From assembly GCF_904846235.1 (NCBI RefSeq), contig NZ_CAJGZN010000004.1, positions 62,001 through 126,000 of the forward strand: a stretch of 64,000 nucleotides of DNA. Direction: 5' to 3'. The stretch is from Psychrobacter immobilis. GTDB taxonomy: Bacteria; Pseudomonadota; Gammaproteobacteria; Pseudomonadales; Moraxellaceae. Both the position numbers and the translations under genes were made by a program. This document shows, in pieces, positions 19,020 to 27,935 of this stretch. Position 1 is the stretch's first letter; every line of letters begins with the position of its first letter. The notes under the pieces are model-generated. The model saw only the letters and a program-made list of their open reading frames with translations. It was not told the DNA's origin and searched no databases.

Positions 19020-20351
19020 ATGAAAGTTATGCGCTTACTGTCGTCTCTAAAGCATGATGAATCCGAGCGCGGTATTTTTCATCTTGGGCGAGCATTGGTC
19101 AAAAATGAGCATACCTCTATCATTGTCTCTAGTGCCGATGAAGACAATGACTTGGTTAGACGTCTCAAACGTGATGGCAATATTTACCATCAGCTACATG
19201 TGAATAAAAAGTCTTGGCTATCGCTATTGCAAGTCTCTGCCCTACGGCATTTGATAGAAAAGTACGAGCCCGATGTCATTCATGTGCATTCGCGTACCCC
19301 TGCATGGATATTGCATTTGGCATTGCGCCGTGCTCGCGTTAGACGTTTTCCCAAACTGGTCTCGACCATGTATGGGTTTTATCCTATTAATAAGTACTCT
19401 CAAGCCCTACTCAATGTTGATACGATAATCACCGTATCTGATAGCGTCACGCAATACTTAAAAAAAGGACTGCGCATCGAAGACGTAGATCCCAAAGTCA
19501 TCACGCGTATCTATCGCGGTGTCGATACTCGGCGCTACCCTTATCGTCATAATCCTTCGGTCTATTGGTTACGTCATACCTTTGCTGAATACCCTGAGCT
19601 TGAGCACAAAAAATGGCTCGTATTCCCAACCGTCATCGGTAACGAGTATGGGCAAGAATGGCTGATAGATATTTTGGGTAACCTGCAAGAGCAGTTCCCC
19701 AATATTCATGTCATTATTATGGATGAAGACTATAAAGACGGCGATGTCGCTCATGAAGATTTTCGTCAACGTACTAATAGCTTGGGACTCGCTGAGCGCA
19801 TTACCTATGTGGGCAGCAAGCGTAATGATATGCGAGAATGGCTATCGGCGGCCAATATTGTCATGGCACTTGCTAATGAACCCGAGTCAATCGGTATCAA
19901 TGCCCTACAAGCCATACATCTAGGTACGCCAGTCATTGGTTGGGATCAAGCTGCCTTTAGCGAGATTTTACAACCGCTCTACCCGCAAGGCTTGGTTAAA
20001 AAATACAATGCCAATGCGCTTTGTAAAGCAGTTAGAAACCAGCTAGAAAGTGTCACGCGTCCTGAAATGACCAACAAATTCACCATGCGTGAGATGATCG
20101 AAAAGACGCTTGAAGTATATCAAAGCTTACATGATACGGCGCTTGCCGAAGAACAAGCCAAAGCAGATGCTATCGCAGTTCGACGCATCAAACGCAGTCT
20201 AAAAAAAGCATCTAAACCTGCCCTGAATGTCGCCGTGAAAAATATCGAACCTGTTGCTAAGAATCCAAAAATAAAGCTAACCAAGGAAAAATCGAAGGCA
20301 ACGGATAATGTCGATACGACAGAAACAACTGAAGACAATCAACCACTGTAA
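19020..20351 (+). CDS. Glycosyltransferase family 4 (GT-B fold)
   Basis: A 443-residue glycosyltransferase transferring a sugar from a nucleotide-sugar donor to an unknown acceptor, probably a surface glycan. The N-terminal acceptor domain contains DVIHVHSRTPAWILHLALRR, and the C-terminal donor domain carries the GT4 block NEPESIGINALQAIHLGTPVIG with its conserved E-x7-E-type pattern. A Lys/Glu-rich, probably disordered tail follows (about 380-443). An alternative GTG at 19005 is in frame, but the ATG at 19020 begins MKVMRLLSSL as usual for the family and has GGTGA upstream. The end abuts the agmatine deiminase remnant directly. Confidence 0.82.
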   Translation: MKVMRLLSSLKHDESERGIFHLGRALVKNEHTSIIVSSADEDNDLVRRLKRDGNIYHQLHVNKKSWLSLLQVSALRHLIEKYEPDVIHVHSRTPAWILHLALRRARVRRFPKLVSTMYGFYPINKYSQALLNVDTIITVSDSVTQYLKKGLRIEDVDPKVITRIYRGVDTRRYPYRHNPSVYWLRHTFAEYPELEHKKWLVFPTVIGNEYGQEWLIDILGNLQEQFPNIHVIIMDEDYKDGDVAHEDFRQRTNSLGLAERITYVGSKRNDMREWLSAANIVMALANEPESIGINALQAIHLGTPVIGWDQAAFSEILQPLYPQGLVKKYNANALCKAVRNQLESVTRPEMTNKFTMREMIEKTLEVYQSLHDTALAEEQAKADAIAVRRIKRSLKKASKPALNVAVKNIEPVAKNPKIKLTKEKSKATDNVDTTETTEDNQPL

Positions 20352-20611
20352 ACACTCATCAATCTCATGACGCCAAACCTCGCCTAACGGGTGATGTTTG
20401 TATCGCCTCCTATGCCAATTTTTTGATTTGTAATGACGCGGTCATCGTACCGCAATATGATGATATAAATGATGCACTCGCCATCGAGCAGCTTGAAAAA
20501 ATCTTTCCGCACCATCAAGTAGTGGGAATACGCACAAAAGAGATTGTCTATGGCGGCGGTAATATTCATTGTATTACCCAGCAACAACCTGTAACCAAAG
20601 CGTCACTCTAA
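20352..20611 (+). pseudogene. Agmatine deiminase C-terminal remnant
   Basis: Reading from just after the glycosyltransferase stop, the frame encodes RLTGDVCIASYANFLICND, VIVPQYDDINDALA and YGGGNIHCITQQQP. These match the C-terminal quarter of agmatine deiminase (AguA), including the catalytic cysteine in GGGNIHC. Roughly the first 270 residues are missing and there is no start codon or ribosome binding site. A deletion probably fused the neighbouring glycosyltransferase region to this tail. The intact enzyme makes N-carbamoylputrescine from agmatine; this copy cannot. Confidence 0.75.
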
Positions 20612-20731
20612 AACACGCCGCTTGGCATAGAATGAACCATAATAAATCGCACTTATTAGCAACTGAAAGTATAAGCATAAACACAAAAATGGATTTTAAA
20701 CCCAAAAACACGCTAAAAATAAGGAAAAAGT

Positions 20732-22105
20732 ATGAGCGATTATCAAATCAACAATCCAGCCACTGGCGAACTAGAAGCCACTTACCCTACCGCCACTGAA
20801 CAAGACATCCAGCAAGTCATCGAGCAGGCTGACAACGCCTATCAAGACTGGCGTCAAGTCTCATTGAGTGAGCGCAGTGCACTACTGCATAAAATTGCCG
20901 ATATCTATCTTGAGCGTCAAGACGAGCTGGCTCGTATCGTGGCGGGTGAGATGGGTAAACCCGTTGCACAAGCCAAGGGTGAAATCGGTCTGGTCGCTGA
21001 GATCTATCGTTACTATGCAGACAATGCTGAGCAGCTACTCGCGCCGAATACCATTGACGTTGACTCAGGATCAGCTTCGGTAGAAAAACGTCCTGTTGGC
21101 GTTCTACTCGGTATCATGCCGTGGAACTATCCACATTATCAAGTGGCACGTTTTGTCGCGCCAAACTTTATGGCGGGTAATACAATTATTCTAAAACACG
21201 CACCGCAGTGTCCAAACACCGCAGAAATTATCGTCGATATCTTTAAAGATGCTGGCGTACCTGAAGGTGTCTATAACAATATCTTTGCGACCAACGAGCA
21301 ATCAGCGACCATCATCAATGACACACGCGTACAAGGTGTCTCGCTAACAGGTTCTGAACGCGCTGGACAAGCCGTTGCAAAAGAAGCTGGCGGCGCACTC
21401 AAAAAAGTCGTTTTAGAATTGGGTGGTTCAGATGCCTTTATCGTCGCAGCCGATGCCGATATCGAACAAGCAATACAAGGCGCTATCTCTGGTCGTTTTG
21501 GTAATACTGGACAAGCCTGTAACGCAGCCAAGCGTTTGATCGTCATTGAATCAGTCTATGACAAATTCGTCGAAGGTTTTACCAATGCAGTCAGCAGCAT
21601 GACTTTGGCCGACCCGCTTAAGGAAGATACGTTTATTGGCCCAATGTCATCAAAAGCCGCTGCGGTCAACTTGCAAGCGCAGCTAGACAGTGCTATTCAA
21701 GCAGGTGCGACAGTATTGGTAGAAGGCGGCATGGAAAAAGACAAGCCTGGCGCTTGGTTTAAGCCTGCGGTACTGACTGATGTGACTGAATCCATGGATG
21801 TATATCGTGAGGAGCTGTTTGGTCCTGTCGCTGTCGTCTACAAGGCTCGTGATGTCGATCACGCTATCAAGATTGCTAATGATGTGCCTTTTGGTCTTGG
21901 TGCTTCTATCCAAACGCAAGATGCTGCCCTAGCTGCTGATATTGCTGATAAATTAGAAGTGGGCATGGTCACTATCAACGCGCCGTCTGGTACCGAAGCC
22001 AATACCCCATTTGGCGGCGTTAAACGTTCAGGATTTGGTCGCGAGCTTGGTACGCTTGGTATCACTGAGTTCTTAAACTATAAGCTGATTCGTGATAAGT
22101 CTTAA
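20732..22105 (+). CDS. NAD(P)-dependent succinate-semialdehyde dehydrogenase (Sad/YneI type)
   Basis: Aldehyde dehydrogenase of 457 residues, resembling E. coli Sad (YneI), which oxidises succinate semialdehyde to succinate. Visible motifs are the cofactor region MPWNYPHYQ (about 131-139), general base Glu in VLELGGSDAF (about 230), catalytic Cys in GQACNAAKR (about 264) and C-terminal FGGVKRSGFGRELG. AAGGA precedes the ATG. It is monocistronic, with a strong terminator after it. It lies near gabT/gabD, so it probably supports the same GABA/putrescine catabolism, though other aldehydes are possible. Confidence 0.85.
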   Translation: MSDYQINNPATGELEATYPTATEQDIQQVIEQADNAYQDWRQVSLSERSALLHKIADIYLERQDELARIVAGEMGKPVAQAKGEIGLVAEIYRYYADNAEQLLAPNTIDVDSGSASVEKRPVGVLLGIMPWNYPHYQVARFVAPNFMAGNTIILKHAPQCPNTAEIIVDIFKDAGVPEGVYNNIFATNEQSATIINDTRVQGVSLTGSERAGQAVAKEAGGALKKVVLELGGSDAFIVAADADIEQAIQGAISGRFGNTGQACNAAKRLIVIESVYDKFVEGFTNAVSSMTLADPLKEDTFIGPMSSKAAAVNLQAQLDSAIQAGATVLVEGGMEKDKPGAWFKPAVLTDVTESMDVYREELFGPVAVVYKARDVDHAIKIANDVPFGLGASIQTQDAALAADIADKLEVGMVTINAPSGTEANTPFGGVKRSGFGRELGTLGITEFLNYKLIRDKS

Positions 22106-22130
22106 TCAATAGCGTGGTTTCTAGAATAGC

Positions 22131-22164
22131 AAAAGGCCTAACATTGAATGTTAGGCCTTTTTTT
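22131..22164 (+). terminator. Intrinsic terminator after the semialdehyde dehydrogenase
   Basis: AAAAGGCCTAACATT pairs with AATGTTAGGCCTTTTTTT around a minimal loop. It is followed by seven T residues and its 5' A-run also allows minus-strand termination of the convergent permease gene. Confidence 0.92.
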
Positions 22165-22200
22165 GAAGGATGATTTGGCTAAAAGTTCTGCTCGACAAGC

Positions 22201-23643
22201 TTAACGTTTGGGAGGATTGTCTTTTAACCACAACTGATTGACGATTTTTAATTCACGCAGCTCTTCTGCCATGATTGCCTCACTAATACCCGGATATTTC
22301 ACTCTCGCATAGCCATATAACACGATGCCCAAGACAGTCCAGCCAAAGAAAATCCACCACTCGATTGGTGTCAGTGCCGATGGCATACCTGGCATATACA
22401 GCATCAACATACCAATGCTGAGCGCAATCGTGACCATACCGACCAGTTTACCTGCGGGTATTTTGAATGGACGTACCATATCAGGCTCACGATAGCGTAA
22501 TACTAAGAATGATATCGCCACACAGGTATAAGCAATGACGATGCCAAAACCACCTGCATCTACGATCCAAACCAGCATTTTACGACCAAATAATGGTGCT
22601 AACGTCGCCAAACCACCAATCAATAAGATAGCATTTGATGGCGTATTGTATTTTGGATGCAATTTGCCCAAAAACGCTGGCAACATATGTGCTTTTGACA
22701 TCGCGTACAACAGGCGACTACCACCGATAAGAAATGCATTCCAGCTTGATAAAATACCCAGCACACCACCGATAACCAGTAAGATACCTGCCCACTTACC
22801 TTGCCACGCATTGGTCATCGCATCAGCAGTAGCGAGGGTTGAGTTCTCTGCTTGGACAAGTGGCAAAGTCGTGCCGACGCTCCAAGCGATACCCACATAC
22901 CACAGCACGGCAACCACAATAGAGACAATCAAAAACTTGCCAATATTGGGCCGAGTTAAATCAATCTCTTCTGCCGCTTGTGGAATGACATCAAAACCGA
23001 CAAACATAAAAGGCACCATGACAATCACTGCCATGATACCGCCAACCCCACCAATGAATGCTGGCGCTTGTATCGAGTTTGAGGTTTCGGGATTGAACAA
23101 GACCGCACCGATGAACAATAACGTACCAACGAATAAAATGCCCAATACGGCCGTTTTTTGGAACCAAGCACTGACTTCCATGCCGCGTATATTCAGCCAA
23201 GTGACGATGACAGATCCCAGCATTCCGACGCCCACCCAAGTGGCATACACATCCCACCCAGCAATGGTCCAAAGATACCCTTGGTTATAATTAGGAATGA
23301 AATATTCTACGACTGTCGGTAAGGCAACCGCCTCGAACGCGACGACTGAGAAGTAACCGAATAAAATACTCCACGAGCAAATAAAGGAGACATTGACCCC
23401 TAGCGCTCGATGCGTATAGGTATGCTCGCCACCAGTAATCGGCATAGAGGCAGCAAGCTCAGCATACGTCACGCCGATCAGTATCACTGCTAGCCCGCCT
23501 ATCAAGAACGCCAACATCGCGCCCCACGTACCCGCAGATAAAATCCAACCACCTGCCAACACTACCCAGCCCCAACCAACCATTGCACCAAATGCTAATG
23601 CAATAATATCCAGCGTTCCTAACGATTTCTTTAGTTCAGACAT
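22201..23643 (-). CDS. APC superfamily amino acid permease
   Basis: Amino acid/polyamine permease of 480 residues with about twelve predicted transmembrane helices. The N-terminal helix 1 motif (GTLDIIALAFGAMVGWGWV) includes the unwound substrate-binding region typical of APC transporters, and the ITGGEHTYTHRALG stretch follows near residue 70. AAGGAG precedes the ATG. It is downstream of gabT on the same strand but separated by a strong minus-strand terminator, so it is probably its own unit. Genomic position suggests GABA, putrescine or a related amino acid as substrate; this is inference. Confidence 0.85.
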   Translation of the reverse strand: MSELKKSLGTLDIIALAFGAMVGWGWVVLAGGWILSAGTWGAMLAFLIGGLAVILIGVTYAELAASMPITGGEHTYTHRALGVNVSFICSWSILFGYFSVVAFEAVALPTVVEYFIPNYNQGYLWTIAGWDVYATWVGVGMLGSVIVTWLNIRGMEVSAWFQKTAVLGILFVGTLLFIGAVLFNPETSNSIQAPAFIGGVGGIMAVIVMVPFMFVGFDVIPQAAEEIDLTRPNIGKFLIVSIVVAVLWYVGIAWSVGTTLPLVQAENSTLATADAMTNAWQGKWAGILLVIGGVLGILSSWNAFLIGGSRLLYAMSKAHMLPAFLGKLHPKYNTPSNAILLIGGLATLAPLFGRKMLVWIVDAGGFGIVIAYTCVAISFLVLRYREPDMVRPFKIPAGKLVGMVTIALSIGMLMLYMPGMPSALTPIEWWIFFGWTVLGIVLYGYARVKYPGISEAIMAEELRELKIVNQLWLKDNPPKR

Positions 23644-23967
23644 AACTTACTCCTTGTCTGTGTGTCATCCGTGTCAACCTGTTACAGTTACACTATTTTT
23701 GTTTCATGGAATCATACCCATCATGTTTGTTGTGTCTGTCGCGTCGCCGAAAAACTTGTATTTGCCGTCGGTATAGTATTCAAACAGCAAAAACAAAAAC
23801 GGCGTCTTGACTTGCAAGGCGCCGTTGAAAAACTCACTCAAAGCGAGTGTCATAAGGGCAACCTTGCCGTTATCTTTCATACAATCTTTTAACCAATATC
23901 GGTACTTGAACTAGCTGTGCTTGGTTAAAAGCGATCCATCGCTAAAGTAAATGACACTCAGTATTGC
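23644..23967 (-). other. gabT-permease spacer
   Basis: About 320 bases containing the gabT terminator (23791-23826), a small CACTC/GAGTG hairpin near 23836, and presumably the permease promoter. No ORF that looks like a gene was found. Confidence 0.4.
23791..23826 (-). terminator. Intrinsic terminator after gabT
   Basis: Read on the minus strand, AACGGCGCCTTG pairs with CAAGACGCCGTT (12 bp with one wobble) around a five-base loop, followed by TTTTTGTTTTTG. Strong and correctly placed downstream of gabT. Confidence 0.9.
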
Positions 23968-25227
23968 TTATGCGGTTAGAATACCTTTGATGATATCAAG
24001 GCCTTCTTGTAGCACTTCATCCTCAACCGTCAATGGCACCATTACACGAATGGCATTGCCATACATACCACAAGACGCTAATAGCAAGCCTTGCTCAAAT
24101 GATTTTGCTTTTAGATTGGCAGCAGCGGCGGCATCAGGTTTGCCTTCGCTATCAATCAATTCAAACGCTAGCATAGCGCCTTTATAACGGATATGACCGA
24201 TACTGCTTAGGTTCAAGCCTTTTAAGAACGCGGCGATGGTATCACCAATCACCACACTACGCTCAAGTAAGTTTTCTTCTTCGATAACTTCCATAACAGC
24301 AAGCGCCGCCACACAAGCAAGTGGGTTACCAGAATAAGTACCGCCCAAGCCACCGACTTGCGGCGCATCCATAATGTCAGCACGCCCAATGACCGCAGAG
24401 ATAGGATAACCACCAGCCAAACTCTTCGCGGCAGTCATTAGATCAGGCTCAACCCCTAGCTGTTCACCTGCAAACAAGGTACCGGTTCTCGCAAAACCAC
24501 ACTGTACTTCATCAAAAATAAGCACGATGCCATGCTCATCACAAATCTCGCGCAACGCTTTGGCAAATGACGGCGTTACCTGATGGAAACCACCCTCGCC
24601 TTGGACTGGCTCAATGATCATTGCCGCTACTTCACTAGGATCGATGTCTGCTTGGAAGATCATGTCAAGGCTATGTAACGCTTGCGCTTCTGTTACGTTC
24701 AACTCTTCTGCAGGGAACAACGCATGGAACACAGGTCCTGGCATCGGGCCAAAGTTCTTTTTATATGGTAGTACTTTGCCTGTCAGACTCATACACATCA
24801 TGGTACGACCATGCCAGCCACCAACAAAAGAAATCACGCCTGGACGACGGGTTTTAGCACGAGCAATCTTGATGCAGTTTTCAACCGCTTCTGCGCCAGT
24901 GGTCAAAAAGAATGCTTTAGTATCGCCACTGATAGGCGCTTTTTCACACAGCTTTTCAGCCAGATCCACGTAGCATTCGTAGTTAATCATTTGCGCTGCA
25001 GTGTGCGTAAATTTGTCTAGCTGCTCATGGACACGTTGGGTAATTTTTGGATGGCTATGACCCGTGTTCAATACTGAGATACCACCGACAAAGTCGATAT
25101 AGCGCTTGCCTTCGATGTCCCAGATTTCTGAGTTCTTTGCTTTTTCTGCAAAGATAGGAAAGGCAACCCCAAGTCCTGTTGGTAAAACAGCTTTGCGGCG
25201 CTCAAGTAATGATTGATTGGTAGTCAT
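23968..25227 (-). CDS. gabT: 4-aminobutyrate--2-oxoglutarate transaminase
   Basis: PLP-dependent class III aminotransferase of 419 residues converting GABA and 2-oxoglutarate to succinate semialdehyde and glutamate. Visible motifs: the GISVLNTGHSHPKI substrate region, TTGAEAVENCIKIAR (phosphate binding), IFDEVQCGFARTG with the PLP-contacting Asp, and the Schiff-base Lys in TAAKSLAGGYP. Full length. AAGGA precedes the ATG. It lies 200 bases downstream of gabD on the same strand; together they convert GABA to succinate. Confidence 0.93.
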   Translation of the reverse strand: MTTNQSLLERRKAVLPTGLGVAFPIFAEKAKNSEIWDIEGKRYIDFVGGISVLNTGHSHPKITQRVHEQLDKFTHTAAQMINYECYVDLAEKLCEKAPISGDTKAFFLTTGAEAVENCIKIARAKTRRPGVISFVGGWHGRTMMCMSLTGKVLPYKKNFGPMPGPVFHALFPAEELNVTEAQALHSLDMIFQADIDPSEVAAMIIEPVQGEGGFHQVTPSFAKALREICDEHGIVLIFDEVQCGFARTGTLFAGEQLGVEPDLMTAAKSLAGGYPISAVIGRADIMDAPQVGGLGGTYSGNPLACVAALAVMEVIEEENLLERSVVIGDTIAAFLKGLNLSSIGHIRYKGAMLAFELIDSEGKPDAAAAANLKAKSFEQGLLLASCGMYGNAIRVMVPLTVEDEVLQEGLDIIKGILTA

Positions 25228-25308
25228 GGGAATGTCCTTTTCTTTGTTCGTAACATAAGTGCCATCTAAAGATTGGCGGTTTATTTGATGTCTGTTTTTT
25301 ACTCAGTA

Positions 25309-25351
25309 GATATCACATGGTGTTTATTTGACCCAAAACACCATAGATATC
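25309..25351 (-). repeat. Stem-loop between gabD and gabT
   Basis: GATATC plus ATGGTGTTT pair with AAACACCAT plus GATATC, separated by small bulges, around a ten-base loop. There is no immediate U-tract. Intercistronic, possibly a processing or stability element. Confidence 0.5.
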
Positions 25352-25427
25352 CAAAAATTTGCGCTAGTTGATGCTTTGCTCATTGTTACTTTGCTAACCA
25401 TTAAACCAACTCATTAGGTTATGGCTA

Positions 25428-26891
25428 TTAGGTGATATCAGAGCACCAGTATTTGGTCGTGATATAGTCTTCGATACCGTATTTTGAACCTTCACGGCCA
25501 AAGCCAGATTGCTTCACGCCGCCAAATGGGGCAACTTCTGTAGAAATTAGACCAGTATTATGACCGATGATGCCGTACTCAAGACCTTCGGTAACGCGCC
25601 ATGAGCGGGCATAGTCGCTACTATAGAAGTAAGCGGCCAAGCCATAGATAGTATCGTTAGCAGCACGGATAACTTCTGCTTCGTCTTTGAAGGTAAAGAT
25701 GGTCGCAATCGGTCCAAAGATTTCTTCAGAGGCGATGTCCATATCGCTACTAATATCGGTGATAACCGTTGGGTTATAAGTCAGCTCTGATGCGTCATTG
25801 ACACTACCACCAGTGACCAGTTTTGCGCCTTTATCTAGCGCGTCTTTTAGCAAGGCTTGTACTTTATCTAACGCTTTTTTGTTGATAAGAGGACCGATAT
25901 CTACGCCTTCTTCTAAGCCGTTACCTACTTTTAATTCGGCGACTTTTTTGACAAAGACATCTAAGAATTTATCTTTAATGCTGTCTTGAACGTATACTCG
26001 ATTGGCGCAGACACAAGTCTGACCAGCATTACGATATTTAGAAGCGATTAAACCGGCAGCGGCTTTCTCTAGATCGGCATCATCAAAGACGATAAATGGC
26101 GCATTGCCACCCAACTCTAGCGATAACTTCTTAATAGTTGGCGCGCATTGTGCCATCAGCGTACGGCCTACTTCTGTAGAGCCTGTAAATGATAGTTTAT
26201 GAATGCGTGCATCACCCGTTAGGATGTCGCCGATGACAGAAGACTTACCGGTTACGATCTGAATGACGCCAGCTGGAATGCCCGCTTGCTCTGCCAACAC
26301 ACCTAGTGCCAATGCAGAGTAAGGTGTCTCGGTGGCAGGTTTGACGATAATCGTACAGCCTGCTGCTAGTGCAGGAGCAACTTTGCGCGTAATCATCGCA
26401 GCTGGGAAGTTCCAAGGTGTGATAGCAGCACAAACACCAACCGGCTGCTTGAGAACGACATGACGTAGCTGTGTGCTATTAGCAGGAATCACATCACCAT
26501 AGACGCGTTTGCCTTCTTCAGCGAACCAACGGATAAAGCTGTTGGCATAACCTACTTCACCACGTGACTCAGTCAGCGGCTTACCTTGCTCAGCAGTCAT
26601 GATGATGGCCAAGTCTTCTTTATTGGCATCGATGAGGTCTGCCCACTTTTGCAATAATTCTGCACGCTCTTTGGCGGTTTTTGCTGCCCAGTCTGCTTGG
26701 ACGTCATGAGCATAAGCAACAGCTTCGTTGACATCTTCTGTGGTCAGGCTGGGTACAGTACCAATGAGCTCGCCATTAAAAGGATTGTTTACATCGAGCG
26801 AAGCTTCATCACTAGCAGCATGCCAGCCGTCTTTGATGAAGCAAGATTGTTTGAGTAAATCTGGATTTGATAACTGCAGCGCGTGTGACAT
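25428..26891 (-). CDS. gabD: NADP-dependent succinate-semialdehyde dehydrogenase
   Basis: Aldehyde dehydrogenase of 487 residues of the GabD family, oxidising succinate semialdehyde to succinate. Motifs: TPWNFPAAMITRK, KPATETPYSALAL (cofactor binding), SFTGSTEVGR, general base Glu in LELGGNAPF, catalytic Cys in GQTCVCANR. The frame is open from an ATG at 26909, but AAGGAG lies between that ATG and the ATG at 26891 with seven-base spacing, so the latter is the likely start (MSHALQL). Divergent from an IclR regulator, which probably controls it. gabT is downstream. Confidence 0.92.
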   Translation of the reverse strand: MSHALQLSNPDLLKQSCFIKDGWHAASDEASLDVNNPFNGELIGTVPSLTTEDVNEAVAYAHDVQADWAAKTAKERAELLQKWADLIDANKEDLAIIMTAEQGKPLTESRGEVGYANSFIRWFAEEGKRVYGDVIPANSTQLRHVVLKQPVGVCAAITPWNFPAAMITRKVAPALAAGCTIIVKPATETPYSALALGVLAEQAGIPAGVIQIVTGKSSVIGDILTGDARIHKLSFTGSTEVGRTLMAQCAPTIKKLSLELGGNAPFIVFDDADLEKAAAGLIASKYRNAGQTCVCANRVYVQDSIKDKFLDVFVKKVAELKVGNGLEEGVDIGPLINKKALDKVQALLKDALDKGAKLVTGGSVNDASELTYNPTVITDISSDMDIASEEIFGPIATIFTFKDEAEVIRAANDTIYGLAAYFYSSDYARSWRVTEGLEYGIIGHNTGLISTEVAPFGGVKQSGFGREGSKYGIEDYITTKYWCSDIT

Positions 26892-27111
26892 GTTGACGCT
26901 CCTTGTCATTTAGAGTGTGTTTATAAGAATGAATAAAATAGTAAGTCGTAAATAATTATTGATAATTCATTATTTGTTCAATATACTGAACACGTATTCT
27001 ATATACGAGACGTTATTATAAGAACGATATGACGCGATTTGCAACCCTTAATCTCATTATTTTAAAAATTATCTTGTACTTCTTTCTTTTATTTCACTTT
27101 ATAGGTTATTT

Positions 27112-27882
27112 ATGAGCTCGACTGCCGTACCTGCGCTAGACAAAACGTTTCAGATTTTGGACTTGATTACCGATAGCTCACAGCCTCTGACAGCGGCTCA
27201 TATCGCCAAGGAACTGGGGCTACCGCGTAGCTCGACTCACAATATTTTGCAAAGCCTATTGACCAAGCATGTCATTTATAAAGACCCTGAAAGCCGTTTT
27301 TATTTGGGTTCATATTTGATGTACTGGGCAGGCAAGTACGAGCAGCAGCAAGGCGTGGTGCATTTGTTTAAAGATTTGATTGTGCAGTATCCGGTACTTC
27401 TTCAGCACACGGTTACCTTGTCCAAGCTTGATTTGGGCGAAGTGGTATTTTTGGCTTGTCATGAGTCGCCTGCGCCGCTTGGCTTTACTTTTCGTGCGGG
27501 GGTCCGCGTACCTGCCGTCTTTTCGGCGACAGGTAAAGCCATGCTATCCACGTTGTCGATGGACAGCATCAAATCATTGTATAAAGATGCGTTTCCGACG
27601 CCGATGACCCAGCATGGAGTGAGTAATTTTACCGATTTGGCAACCGAGCTTGCGGCGATACAAGAAAGCCGAGTGTCTCTCGATGATGGACAATTGCGCG
27701 ATGGGATGTACTGCTTAGGGACTTATATTCGTAATGCGTCAGGCAATGCAGTCGCTGGTATGGCCGTGAGTTTTTTGCAAGGAGAGTATGAGTCTAAACG
27801 GGCTGAGGTCAGTGCGGTATTGATTGAATTGGCGGAGCAAATTGAGCAGCATTTAGGCTTTAATCCTAACGCTGAAAGGTAG
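27112..27882 (+). CDS. IclR family transcriptional regulator, next to gabDT
   Basis: A 256-residue regulator with an N-terminal winged helix-turn-helix (about 8-70: LDKTFQILDLITDSSQPLTAAHIAKELGLPRSST in part) and a C-terminal IclR effector domain (about 85-250) with GFTFRAGVRVPAVFSATGKAML and DGMYCLGTYIRN. It is transcribed divergently from gabD across about 220 bases, the usual layout for a local regulator. The effector is likely a GABA pathway intermediate; this is inferred from position. The ribosome binding site is weak. Confidence 0.85.
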   Translation: MSSTAVPALDKTFQILDLITDSSQPLTAAHIAKELGLPRSSTHNILQSLLTKHVIYKDPESRFYLGSYLMYWAGKYEQQQGVVHLFKDLIVQYPVLLQHTVTLSKLDLGEVVFLACHESPAPLGFTFRAGVRVPAVFSATGKAMLSTLSMDSIKSLYKDAFPTPMTQHGVSNFTDLATELAAIQESRVSLDDGQLRDGMYCLGTYIRNASGNAVAGMAVSFLQGEYESKRAEVSAVLIELAEQIEQHLGFNPNAER

Positions 27883-27935
27883 CGTTAGGATTGAATATCG
27901 ATGTAGGTCTAGAAAATATAATCCAAAAAATTCTG

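Noticed and set aside
20423..20611. A 62-codon plus-strand gene
   Set aside because: It is the readable tail of a decayed agmatine deiminase, extended upstream in the same frame without a start codon.
22535..23290. A 251-codon plus-strand ORF
   Set aside because: It is antisense to the APC permease gene, which has clear family features and a good start; long antisense ORFs are expected there by chance.
24614..24973. A 119-codon plus-strand ORF
   Set aside because: Antisense to gabT, whose PLP-enzyme motifs are unambiguous; no start signal.
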